Positions 22,724 to 29,222 of a stretch of 36,139 nt of DNA are shown piece by piece. The notes below the pieces were generated by a model. The model did not search any database, was not told the origin of the DNA, and worked only from the letters and a program-made list of their open reading frames with translations. This DNA is from Streptomyces sp. IMTB 2501 (GTDB taxonomy: Bacteria > Actinomycetota > Actinomycetes > Streptomycetales > Streptomycetaceae), in contig NZ_MQUS01000054.1 of NCBI RefSeq assembly GCF_001953885.1, positions 1 through 36,139 on the forward strand, read 5' to 3'. Numbering within the stretch: position 1 is the stretch's first letter; the number at the start of each line of letters is the position of its first letter. The position numbers and the translations under genes were made by a program.

Positions 22724-22870
22724 ATGTCCGAAGAGAGTGGCTCTGCCGGTCAGCCGAAGGGGCTGCTGGAGCAGATGGAAGAGCTGATGGCGGCGTTGAA
22801 CGCGGATCTGTCGGAGTTGGCGGATCTGCACGGCGGTCAGAGCGGTGCGGAGGAGACCAAACTGGGCTGA
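22724..22870 (+). CDS. Small acidic protein, 48 aa, unknown
   Basis: A short ORF with an excellent ribosome binding site (GAGGAGG, seven bases before ATG 22724). The product starts MSEESGSAGQPKG, has one predicted amphipathic helix, LLEQMEELMAALNADLSELA, and a flexible polar tail, with no Cys or aromatic residue. It is acidic and could be a coiled-coil partner or an unstructured regulator. It lies between the divergent oxidoreductase gene and the convergent DUF6099-like gene (19-bp gap). A TACGGT at 22661-22666 could be its -10 box. I do not recognise a family. Confidence 0.6.
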   Translation: MSEESGSAGQPKGLLEQMEELMAALNADLSELADLHGGQSGAEETKLG

Positions 22871-22889
22871 CCCGCCGTGTCGCCCTCGC

Positions 22890-23387
22890 CTACAGGGCTC
22901 CCGACGGGCTGTTCTGGTTGCCGTTCTCCTGCTCGTGTAATGCCTCCTCCCGTGCCGCCAGCTTGCGCAGCATCTCCAGGACGCGGTCGCGGGACTCGTC
23001 GGCCGCGTCGATGGCTTCCATGCACTGCCAGTACGTCGTCTCGTCGGCCGCGGTGCTGGCCATGCCGACCAGGGCTATGCCGACCTCGCCGAGCAGACCC
23101 CCGAGGCAGAGCAGGGTCTCGCGGGCGTCGTCCAGCTCGGTGAGCTGGGCGGCGCGCAGATCGCCCAGGCCTATCTCGGGCGGGTCCAGGACTCCGCAGC
23201 CCCGGCCGGCCAGCTCGGTCAGGCCGAGCGCCTCGCCGCGCAGCTCCGGCGGACCGGAGACGGCGAGCCTGCTGCCGATGGCCTGGGCCAGGGCCTGCGC
23301 CTGCCACACCTCGGCCATGATCTCGCCCGCGTCGGCGGCGCCCGCCAGGGCGCGCCTGCTCGTGAGGATCAGCCGTATCGCATCCAT
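22890..23387 (-). CDS. DUF6099-like protein, Streptomyces-type
   Basis: A 165-aa, mostly helical soluble protein: AIRLILTSRRALAGA, IMAEVWQAQALAQAIGSRLA, GPPELRGEALGLTELAGRG, LLGEVGIALVGMAS, YWQCMEAIDAADESRDRVLEML. The wording is that of a family found in many Streptomyces, which I believe is DUF6099 (name from memory). No catalytic motif is visible and the function is unknown. ATG 23387 is preceded by GGGGGCG. It is downstream of the ATPase and pyrophosphohydrolase pair on the same strand but separated from it by an AT-rich 166-bp gap, so it is probably a separate transcription unit. Confidence 0.75.
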   Translation of the reverse strand: MDAIRLILTSRRALAGAADAGEIMAEVWQAQALAQAIGSRLAVSGPPELRGEALGLTELAGRGCGVLDPPEIGLGDLRAAQLTELDDARETLLCLGGLLGEVGIALVGMASTAADETTYWQCMEAIDAADESRDRVLEMLRKLAAREEALHEQENGNQNSPSGAL

Positions 23388-23553
23388 GCGTCGCCCCCGT
23401 CCTTCCGCGTGCTTCCCCGCACGCTTTGGCGAACTTCCCTGTCCACTACCCAGAGTGAGGGCGCGTGGGACGAAAAGCCAGAGGTGAGGGGAAATTTGTG
23501 GACAACAATTCGGATTCGGCAGGCGAATTGGATGCGGAGAGTGATAATGGAGT
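23388..23553. other. AT-rich intergenic region
   Basis: This gap between the pyrophosphohydrolase stop and the DUF6099-like start has a stretch (about 23465-23570) clearly lower in GC than anything nearby, for example AAATTTGTGGACAACAATTC and GAGAGTGATAATGGAG. It must hold the promoter for the minus-strand gene at 23387. A plus-strand frame from GTG 23501 with GAGGGG upstream is open, but its codons are AT-rich at third positions, unlike Streptomyces genes, so I do not call it. Confidence 0.5.
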
Positions 23554-23973
23554 TCAGGATTCCGGCAATTGGCGGTCCGTCGCGTCCTCGGCGTTCCCGG
23601 CGTCCCCGGCGTCCCCGGCTCGCCGACCCTCCGCCCCGCCCTCCGGTCCCGGCGCGGGGAAGCGCTGTTCGTTGCGGTCGATCTTGGCGTCCAGAGCGGT
23701 CAGCGGGTCGATACCGAGGACGTCGCAGAACTGCAGGAGATAGGCGAGGACGTCGGCGACCTCGTCCGTGACGCGGTGCGCGGCGGCGGGGTCGGCCATC
23801 ACTCGGGCCGACTCCTCCGGGGTCAACCACTGGAAGATCTCGACGAGTTCGGAGGCCTCCACCGAGAGGGCGGCGGCGAGGTTCTTGGGCGTGTGGTAGG
23901 GCTGCCAGTTCCGCGCTGCCGCGAACGCGGCGAGCCTGCGCTGGAGTCGGGCCAGGTCGAGAGGTTCCGTCAC
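23554..23973 (-). CDS. MazG-type nucleotide pyrophosphohydrolase
   Basis: A 139-aa all-alpha NTP pyrophosphohydrolase that hydrolyses (d)NTPs to monophosphate and pyrophosphate. The metal-binding acidic pattern is present: AALSVEASELVEIFQWLTPE followed by TDEVADVLAYLLQFCDVLGI, and the entry WQPYHTPKNLA is that of the small dCTPase-like MazG group. After KIDRNEQRFP comes a low-complexity tail (Gly/Ala/Asp repeats) encoded by 9-bp DNA repeats. The GTG at 23973 overlaps the stop of the AAA ATPase gene (GTGA), so translation is coupled. The likely role is nucleotide-pool cleaning; the pairing with an ATPase could also suggest a stress or defence function, which is inference. Confidence 0.88.
   Translation of the reverse strand: MTEPLDLARLQRRLAAFAAARNWQPYHTPKNLAAALSVEASELVEIFQWLTPEESARVMADPAAAHRVTDEVADVLAYLLQFCDVLGIDPLTALDAKIDRNEQRFPAPGPEGGAEGRRAGDAGDAGNAEDATDRQLPES
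23581..23616 (+). repeat. 9-bp tandem repeats in the tail of the pyrophosphohydrolase gene
   Basis: Two exact GGCGTCCCC units (23599-23607, 23608-23616) are preceded by GGCGTTCCC (23590-23598) and a decayed copy. On the minus strand they encode the repetitive GDAGDAGNAEDA tail. Such repeats are prone to length change. Confidence 0.65.
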
Positions 23974-25166
23974 GCGTCCAGGTGTACCACTGAGACACCC
24001 TCGACCCCCGCGGCCCACGAGGCGTCGCTCACCGCGCCCACGCACCGGATGTGACCGCGCTCGCCCATCCGGGCCGCCGTGCGCAGCAGTTCCCGGCGCT
24101 GGCACGGGTCGAGGCCGCGGTCGAAACCGTCGGCGAGGACGGTGAGGGTACGCAGGGCGTCGGGCACCTCGCCCGGCGCGTCCAGGGCCAGGACACCGGG
24201 TCCGGTCAGCAGTACCAGCGTCAGCGCGAGATAGCGCAGTTCGCCGTCGCCGAGCCGGGCCAGTTCGGTGCGCAGGCCGTCGCCGCGGTCGAGCAGGGCC
24301 CGTACCGTGCCGCCCGGCAGCGGTTCGCCGACCAGATCGGTCACCGGGCCTGCGCAGCCCGCGTGCAGCGCCTCGACCAGCAGTCCGTGCCGGCGGGCAC
24401 ACTCCGCACGGGTGCGCCACAGCACGTCGGCGAGGTTGTCGCAGCCGGGCAGCAGCCGACCGGAACCGATGGGGACGGGCGTGCGCATGCACTCGGGGCG
24501 GGGGTCGCAGGGGAAGACCGAGCGCAGCGCGACCACCATCTGCTCGGCCGCTGCCAGCACATGGCGCTGCCCGTCCGTCTTGCCCGCCACGCGCAGCGGC
24601 AGCAGCGCGGTGCCGAGGCGGTCGTCGGGGAGCGGGGCGCGGGTCACCGGGGCGGAGCCCGCGGTGTGCCAGGCGGCCTGCACGGTCCGGCGCCCGGGGT
24701 CGCGCAGCGCGGTCTCCAGCAGGACGACCCCGCCCGCGGTCAGCCGCTCCCCCACGATCCTGAAGTCGGGCTCGGCCTGTACGGCGATGTCGAGCCGTAC
24801 CGGTCCCCCGGCGCCGTCGGCCGTACACCCGATCCGGAAGCCCCGCCGGCCGCCGGCGTCGGGGCGCGCCCGCAGCGGCACACAGGCGACCGGGTCCGGG
24901 AACGCCTCGTGGAGCGAGGCTCCGCCGCCGAGCCGGGCGAGCGCCTCGTACGCCGCGAGCGCGGTCGTCTTCCCCGCGCCGCTGCGCCCCGCGAACAAGG
25001 TGACGGGCCCCAGCGGAAACCCGGCCCGCCGATGCCCTGCGAAGGCCGACAGTCGCAGCTCGGTGATCCGGGCCCGTACGTCGAGGGGGCCGCGGGACTG
25101 CGCGGGGACGGTCGGGGCGGACACGTCGGCCGCGGGAGGCTCAGCGGACACGGAAGGCACGGCCAT
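23970..25166 (-). CDS. AAA family ATPase, RecF/SMC-like, with altered Walker B
   Basis: A 398-aa ATPase: ITELRLSAFAGHRRAGFPLG, then Walker A LFAGRSGAGKTTALAAYEAL near residue 60, and a late signature ARLGDGELRYLALTLVLL resembling LSDG-type motifs of RecF/OLD-like ATPases. The Walker B position reads PGVLALDAPGEVPD, lacking the usual DE catalytic pair (Asp then Ala), so hydrolysis may be weak. There is no long coiled coil and no nuclease domain. ATG 25166 was chosen because TACCGT lies 6 bp upstream (leaderless promoter); the frame itself stays open to 25484 but with arginine-rich shadow sequence. It is coupled to the MazG-type gene by GTGA overlap. Function unknown. Confidence 0.82.
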   Translation of the reverse strand: MAVPSVSAEPPAADVSAPTVPAQSRGPLDVRARITELRLSAFAGHRRAGFPLGPVTLFAGRSGAGKTTALAAYEALARLGGGASLHEAFPDPVACVPLRARPDAGGRRGFRIGCTADGAGGPVRLDIAVQAEPDFRIVGERLTAGGVVLLETALRDPGRRTVQAAWHTAGSAPVTRAPLPDDRLGTALLPLRVAGKTDGQRHVLAAAEQMVVALRSVFPCDPRPECMRTPVPIGSGRLLPGCDNLADVLWRTRAECARRHGLLVEALHAGCAGPVTDLVGEPLPGGTVRALLDRGDGLRTELARLGDGELRYLALTLVLLTGPGVLALDAPGEVPDALRTLTVLADGFDRGLDPCQRRELLRTAARMGERGHIRCVGAVSDASWAAGVEGVSVVHLDA

Positions 25167-25559
25167 GTCCGGACGGTAGGACTCCGTCCACCCGACGAAC
25201 CGTTTTCGCGCCGGGCCCTTCCTACGATCGGGTGGTCGGGCGGGCACCGACAAGGCCGGGAGCACCCGGTCGAGTGACGGCGGACGACCGAGGACCCGGC
25301 AGGGCGGCCGGACACGACTCCCCCGCGCACGCCACCGCACGGCTGCCGCTGCCGCCGGATCACACCGGCCGCTCACCGGCCGACCGCAGCGGCACCCGCC
25401 GGCCACGGGCAACCGACCGCGCGGCCTGGGAAGCCCAAGCCACCCGCTCACCCCGAGTACGACGGGCGCGGCCACCACAGGCACTCACGCCGGACCGCCC
25501 GAGGCCTCCACTCAGCCCGACGACGCCCGCACCGCCTCGCTCCGCCCGGAGCCCCCGGT
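25167..25559. other. 393-bp stretch without a supported gene
   Basis: This lies between the SepF-like stop and the AAA ATPase start. It contains the ATPase promoter at its left end. The rest is very GC- and Pro/Arg-codon rich; open frames on both strands have no ribosome binding site and no family features. I see no strong hairpin and no repeat. Confidence 0.5.
25173..25178 (-). promoter_or_regulatory. -10 box for the AAA ATPase gene, leaderless
   Basis: The minus strand reads TACCGT, then six bases, then ATG at 25166. This is the same hexamer and nearly the same spacing as for the leader peptide at 20063-20076. The -35 region (GGTTCG or nearby) is poor. Confidence 0.5.
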
Positions 25560-25949
25560 TCAACCCCCGGAGGCGCCCGCGTCCTCCATCAGCCCGCTGA
25601 CCTCGGTGCCGGGCGGGGTGAGAAGGAACACATTGCGGTCGACACGGTGCATCCCGCTGCCCAGGCCGAAGACCACGCCCGTGCTGAAGTCGAGGACGCG
25701 CTTGGCGACTTCGGTCTCCGCACCGGACAGGTCGAGCAGGACCGGCGCGCCGGCCATCAGGGTCTCGGCGACCTCGCGGGCGTCCGCGAAGACGTTGACC
25801 CGCAGGACCACGAACCGGCGCCGGGTCTCCGTCTCGGCATCCGGCAGCGAGCGGTGGTTCACCGCGGACGGCCAGGCGTCGCGGCCCCGCAACGGCACGA
25901 CCTGGGCGAGCCCTTCCCACTGTTCATCGGTGACGTCGTAACGGTTCAC
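25560..25949 (-). CDS. SepF-like cell division protein
   Basis: A 129-aa protein with the SepF core: RRFVVLRVNVFADAREVAET, LMAGAPVLLDLSGAETEVAK, RVLDFSTGVVFGLGSGMHRV and RNVFLLTPPGTEVSG. SepF binds FtsZ and the membrane. This one has a shortened N-terminus without a clear membrane-targeting amphipathic helix, so it is probably one of the SepF-like paralogues found in Streptomyces rather than the one encoded near ftsZ. No division genes surround it. The GTG at 25949 follows GGGGGGAG; ATG 25979 is an alternative without a ribosome binding site. It is followed by 393 bp without a gene. Confidence 0.87.
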   Translation of the reverse strand: MNRYDVTDEQWEGLAQVVPLRGRDAWPSAVNHRSLPDAETETRRRFVVLRVNVFADAREVAETLMAGAPVLLDLSGAETEVAKRVLDFSTGVVFGLGSGMHRVDRNVFLLTPPGTEVSGLMEDAGASGG

Positions 25950-25994
25950 CGGCTCCCCCCGACCTGACTCGCACTCCATGCCTGCACCAGCCAA

Positions 25995-26024
25995 TTCTTA
26001 CGCCAAGTCACCCGTTCGGCCCAA
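25995..26024 (-). promoter_or_regulatory. Candidate promoter of the SepF-like gene
   Basis: On the minus strand TTGGGC (complement of 26019-26024) and TAAGAA (complement of 25995-26000) are 18 bp apart. The region is AT-rich for this genome and lies 46 bp before the GTG start. Confidence 0.4.
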
Positions 26025-26163
26025 CAGCGACACACTGTGCGACCGATCCGGCGCCGAGCCGTCCGCAGTGACTTGCGGCACATGTGTGAATAAAGCCTGC
26101 TTCTCGCCCTCCCCGATGCCGTTCTCTTCACCCTCCGGCCATGAGCCGGTCATCCGCCGCCGG

Positions 26164-26169
26164 TAGCGT
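26164..26169 (+). promoter_or_regulatory. -10 box for the membrane protein gene, leaderless
   Basis: TAGCGT fits TANNNT and lies 8 bp before GTG 26178, consistent with a message starting at the GTG. No ribosome binding site is present, which supports this. Confidence 0.45.
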
Positions 26170-26177
26170 CCGGTGCC

Positions 26178-27941
26178 GTGCACTTGGCAGAAACACAGCA
26201 GGTGACACCCGGCCGGCGGACGCAGTCGGCGGTGTCCGCCGTCTCGGTCGCCCGGGCCGGGGTTCACGGGGCTCCCGCGCAATGGCATCGCGTACTGACA
26301 CTGCTCGCCGATGTGAGCCTGTTCATCGGCACACGCACGGTGTGGGCGCAGGCGGCCACACACCGTCTGGCCCTCGCGGCGGTCATCTCCGTCTGCTACG
26401 CCTCGATCCTGGTGACCGGCGTGCTCACGCTGACGGTCCGCCGGGCGCGCTCGCTGGCCCGGCTGGACGTGATCGTGCTCGTGACCGCGATCGCGCTCAC
26501 CCTGTGCACCTGGGCGCTGAACCACACGGGCGGCGACGAGGCGGTGCTGACCACGCAGGCCGCGAAGGAGATGGTCCACGGGCACCAGGTGTACGACCAC
26601 GCCTGGCCGTGGCTCTTCCGCATCAAGGGCGTCGCACTGACGGCGACGACCACCGGCGGCTACGACTTCACCTACGGCTATCCCCCGCTGACGCCGCTGC
26701 TCACCGCGCCCTTCCTGTGGCTCGGCCACGACGGCGCCCCGGCGACGGCGGCGGTGACGGTCGTACTGATCATCGGCACGATCGTCCTGTGGCGGCTGCT
26801 GCCGGGGCCGTGGCGCTCCGCGGCCACGATGCTCTGCCTGGGCTTCAGTTTTCTGCCGATGTACGCACGACAGGGCTATCCGGCGATCGTCGGCCTGGTC
26901 CTGCTGGTGCCGGTGGTGGTGCGCTGGACGCGGTTCGGGGCCGGGGGCCGGCTGGGCGCCGCCGGGATCGCGCGGGCCGCGTGCCTCGGCGCGGCGTGCG
27001 CGGCGCAGCAACTGCCGTGGTTCGTCACACCGTTCCTGCTGGCCGGTATCTACGCCGTGCGCCGCGGCGAGCTGGGCGGGCGCGAGGCCACGCGAGTGGT
27101 GCTGCGGATCGCCGGGATCGCGGTCCTCACCTGGCTGCTGATCAACGCCTACTTCATGGTGAGCGAGCCCGGTCCGTGGCTGGAGGGCATCGCGCTGCCG
27201 CTGACGCAGGGCGCGGTACTGCACGGCCAGGGCCTGGTGGGCATCTCGCTGTACTTCACCAACGGCAGTGACCGGCTCGACTGGTACGGCCACGCGAGCA
27301 TGCTGCTCGCCGCGGCCCTGCTGGCGCTGTTCATGCTGTTCGTACGGCGGCTGGGTCCGGCCGCGACCGTACTGCCCTGGTGCGCCTTCTACCTGGCGAC
27401 CCGGTCCCAGGACGGTTACTACCTGATGATGACGCCGCTGTGGCTGGCGGCGGCGATCACCGTGCCCCTGTCAGAGTTCTCCCAGGCGTGGCAGCCGCGG
27501 CCCCGCCGGCTCACGGAGCGGCACCGCCGGCCTGCCCTGGTCGGGGCCGTGGTGCTGCTGGTGCTGCCCGCGCTGGTGAGTGCGACCCTCGCTGTGACGG
27601 GCAGACCGCCGCTGTCGATGGACATCACGGCGGTCCGGCACCCCTCGCCGGGCACGGTCTCCACGATGACCCTGAAGGTGACCAACACGGGCGACTCCGC
27701 GCTCACCCCGTACTACATGATCACCACCGGTCAGGGCATGGACCGGTACTGGTCCCAGGTGCACGGCCCGGCCACGATCCCCGCGCACACCACGGCGGCC
27801 GTCGAACTCCGTGCGCCGTCCGGCAAGTTCACGGTGCCGACGCAGCAGGGCACCCGTATGCGGCTGCGCGCGTTCACGGCGACCCCGCAGACGCTGTCCA
27901 CGCGGGATGTGAAGCGGGCCGAGCTCGACGGCAAGGGCTGA
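26178..27941 (+). CDS. Polytopic membrane protein, possible GT-C glycosyltransferase-like, with extracellular beta domain
   Basis: A 587-aa membrane protein with roughly ten to twelve hydrophobic segments between residues 65 and 475. After the first pair of helices comes ALNHTGGDEAVLTTQAAKEM, HGHQVYDHAWPWLF and YGYPPLTPLLTAPFLWLGHD. The early acidic pair and the YxYPPLTxLL loop are reminiscent of GT-C polyprenyl-sugar transferases, but I cannot assign a family. The last 110 residues after TLAVTGRPPLSMDITAVRHP form a probable extracellular beta-sandwich (TMTLKVTNTGDSALTPYYMI). It ends two bases before the convergent yceI gene. GTG 26178 was chosen from the leaderless promoter. Confidence 0.8.
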   Translation: MHLAETQQVTPGRRTQSAVSAVSVARAGVHGAPAQWHRVLTLLADVSLFIGTRTVWAQAATHRLALAAVISVCYASILVTGVLTLTVRRARSLARLDVIVLVTAIALTLCTWALNHTGGDEAVLTTQAAKEMVHGHQVYDHAWPWLFRIKGVALTATTTGGYDFTYGYPPLTPLLTAPFLWLGHDGAPATAAVTVVLIIGTIVLWRLLPGPWRSAATMLCLGFSFLPMYARQGYPAIVGLVLLVPVVVRWTRFGAGGRLGAAGIARAACLGAACAAQQLPWFVTPFLLAGIYAVRRGELGGREATRVVLRIAGIAVLTWLLINAYFMVSEPGPWLEGIALPLTQGAVLHGQGLVGISLYFTNGSDRLDWYGHASMLLAAALLALFMLFVRRLGPAATVLPWCAFYLATRSQDGYYLMMTPLWLAAAITVPLSEFSQAWQPRPRRLTERHRRPALVGAVVLLVLPALVSATLAVTGRPPLSMDITAVRHPSPGTVSTMTLKVTNTGDSALTPYYMITTGQGMDRYWSQVHGPATIPAHTTAAVELRAPSGKFTVPTQQGTRMRLRAFTATPQTLSTRDVKRAELDGKG

Positions 27942-27943
27942 CG

Positions 27944-28459
27944 TCAGGCTTTCGCACGGGTGAAGCGCAGCCCGGCCGTCACGGTGGTCAAGCCGCGCAT
28001 CATGCCCAGCTGGTTCCAGCCCATGCCGAACTGCTCGCGGTCCACGCTGAACTCGGCCTCCAGCGTGAGCACGTCGGCGCTCGCGCCGGTCAGGCGTGCG
28101 GTGAGGGTCACCGGCCTGCTGATGCCGCGGACGGTCAGCTGACCGGTGACACGGACACCGTCGCCGTCGAGGAGGTCGGCGCCGCGCACGGCGAAGGTGA
28201 TCTCCGGGTGGTTGTCGGCGTCGAAGAAGTCGGCCGAGCGCAGGTGGGTGTCCCGCTTGGCGTGCTTCGTGTCCAGGGAGGCGGCGTCCAGGGTCACCGT
28301 TCCGGCGGCCGAGCCGTCGGGCCTGACCTCGCCCGTGCCCGCGACGGCGGTGAACGTGCCCTTCACGGTGACCAGGCCCCACATGGTCTTGTGCCGCAGC
28401 CCCACGGTGGACGCGGTCGGGTCGAGCTGCCAGGTGCCTGTTTCCACGGCGGCTGTCAT
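27944..28459 (-). CDS. YceI family protein
   Basis: A 171-aa lipocalin-like YceI protein with no signal peptide, so cytoplasmic: TGTWQLDPTASTVGLRHKTM, GLVTVKGTFTAVAG, KRDTHLRSADFFDADNHPEI, GQLTVRGISRPVTL, FTRAKA at the end. Family members bind isoprenoid or other amphiphilic lipids in a beta barrel; the ligand here is unknown. ATG 28459 has GGGAG eight bases upstream. It is divergent from the marR gene, and the intergenic region has four copies of a TCCAAATTTGGA-type site, one of them (28482-28495) just 23 bp before this start, so it is very probably repressed by the neighbouring MarR protein. Confidence 0.92.
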   Translation of the reverse strand: MTAAVETGTWQLDPTASTVGLRHKTMWGLVTVKGTFTAVAGTGEVRPDGSAAGTVTLDAASLDTKHAKRDTHLRSADFFDADNHPEITFAVRGADLLDGDGVRVTGQLTVRGISRPVTLTARLTGASADVLTLEAEFSVDREQFGMGWNQLGMMRGLTTVTAGLRFTRAKA

Positions 28460-28481
28460 GGTCGTACTCCCAGATCGAGTG

Positions 28482-28585
28482 ATTCAAATTTGGATGACTT
28501 TATCCGGGCGCCACGCTAGCCCCTCATCCAAATTTGGACAACACACTCATCCAAACTTGAACAATCATCTCGTCCAAATTTGGAC
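28482..28585. promoter_or_regulatory. Array of four MarR-type operators between yceI and marR
   Basis: Palindromic sites: ATTCAAATTTGGAT (28482-28495), ATCCAAATTTGGAC (28526-28539), ATCCAAACTTGAAC (28549-28562) and GTCCAAATTTGGAC (28572-28585). The last three start exactly 23 bp apart and the first is 44 bp from the second. The fourth lies just upstream of the marR -10 box. A minus-strand TAAAGT (28497-28502) next to the first could be the yceI -10 box. Thus one protein could repress both genes and bind cooperatively along one face of the DNA. Confidence 0.85.
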
Positions 28586-28591
28586 CACAGG

Positions 28592-28597
28592 TAGACT
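28592..28597 (+). promoter_or_regulatory. -10 box of marR, leaderless
   Basis: TAGACT (TANNNT) lies 6 bp before ATG 28604, so the transcript would start at the ATG. The operator at 28572-28585 sits between the -10 and the -35 region, as expected for autorepression. Confidence 0.55.
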
Positions 28598-28603
28598 CGA
28601 CCC

Positions 28604-29137
28604 ATGCCCGCACCCGACGCGCACCCCGCCGACCAGTTCGTCTGTCCCGCCACAGGCAGCGGACTGCTGCCCGCCGAGCTGCGCGCATGGATGATCCTGC
28701 TGGCCGCGACGGGGGCCGTGGAGCAGCGGCTGCGCTCGGCGGTGAAGGAGACCCTCGACGTCTCCCACGACGAGTTCCTGATCCTGTGCCTGCTGGCGGA
28801 ACAGCCCCGTACCGGGCTGCGCATGACCCAGGTCGCCGACCTCCTCGGCCGCCCCAAGACCCGGCTCACCTACCAGATCGCCTGCCTCCACAGGTCCGGT
28901 CTCGTCACCCGCACCTCCGTGTGCGGCGACAAGCGCGGCGTGCAGGTCGCCCTCACCGACAAAGCGCGCGAGCTGCTGGGCGAGACCTCCGCCCTGCTCG
29001 CCGGAACCGTCCGGCAGGCACTCGCCGACTCGATGGGCGACGAACAGCGCGCCGCCGTGTCCGCGCTGCTGCCGGACCTGGAGACCGGGCCCGCCGACGA
29101 CCGGCCGGACCGGGAAACAGGGCCGTCCGGCGACTGA
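28604..29137 (+). CDS. MarR family transcriptional regulator
   Basis: A 177-aa winged-helix regulator: helix 1 ELRAWMILLAATGAVEQRLR, then VSHDEFLILCLLAEQPRTGL, recognition region MTQVADLLGRPKTRLTYQIA and wing RSGLVTRTSVCGDKRGVQVA. The C-terminal dimerisation helix is followed by a charged tail (DDRPDRETGPSGD). A Cys in the wing (TSVCGDKRG) and two others (residue 14 and ILCLL) could allow redox sensing, which is speculation. It is divergent from yceI with four matching palindromes between them. No ligand can be predicted from the sequence. Confidence 0.92.
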   Translation: MPAPDAHPADQFVCPATGSGLLPAELRAWMILLAATGAVEQRLRSAVKETLDVSHDEFLILCLLAEQPRTGLRMTQVADLLGRPKTRLTYQIACLHRSGLVTRTSVCGDKRGVQVALTDKARELLGETSALLAGTVRQALADSMGDEQRAAVSALLPDLETGPADDRPDRETGPSGD

Positions 29138-29185
29138 GCGGCGCAGATCACAAGCGCAAGTGGAGAAACCTCACAGGCGATTGTC

Positions 29186-29215
29186 ATGACCGGCTTAAGC
29201 GGCCTGGCCTAGCAT
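29186..29215 (+). promoter_or_regulatory. Promoter of the mutA-mutB-meaB operon, leaderless
   Basis: ATGACC (29186-29191) and TAGCAT (29210-29215) are 18 bp apart, and the -10 box lies 7 bp before ATG 29223, which has no ribosome binding site. A TTAAGC lies between them. Confidence 0.5.
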
Positions 29216-29222
29216 CCGAGCC

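Noticed and set aside
22724..22870. RiPP precursor peptide
   Set aside because: No Cys/Ser-rich core, no leader cleavage motif and no modifying enzymes nearby.
25232..25600. 122-codon plus-strand ORF in the SepF/ATPase gap
   Set aside because: Pro/Arg-rich composition typical of non-coding GC-rich DNA and it runs into the SepF-like gene on the other strand.
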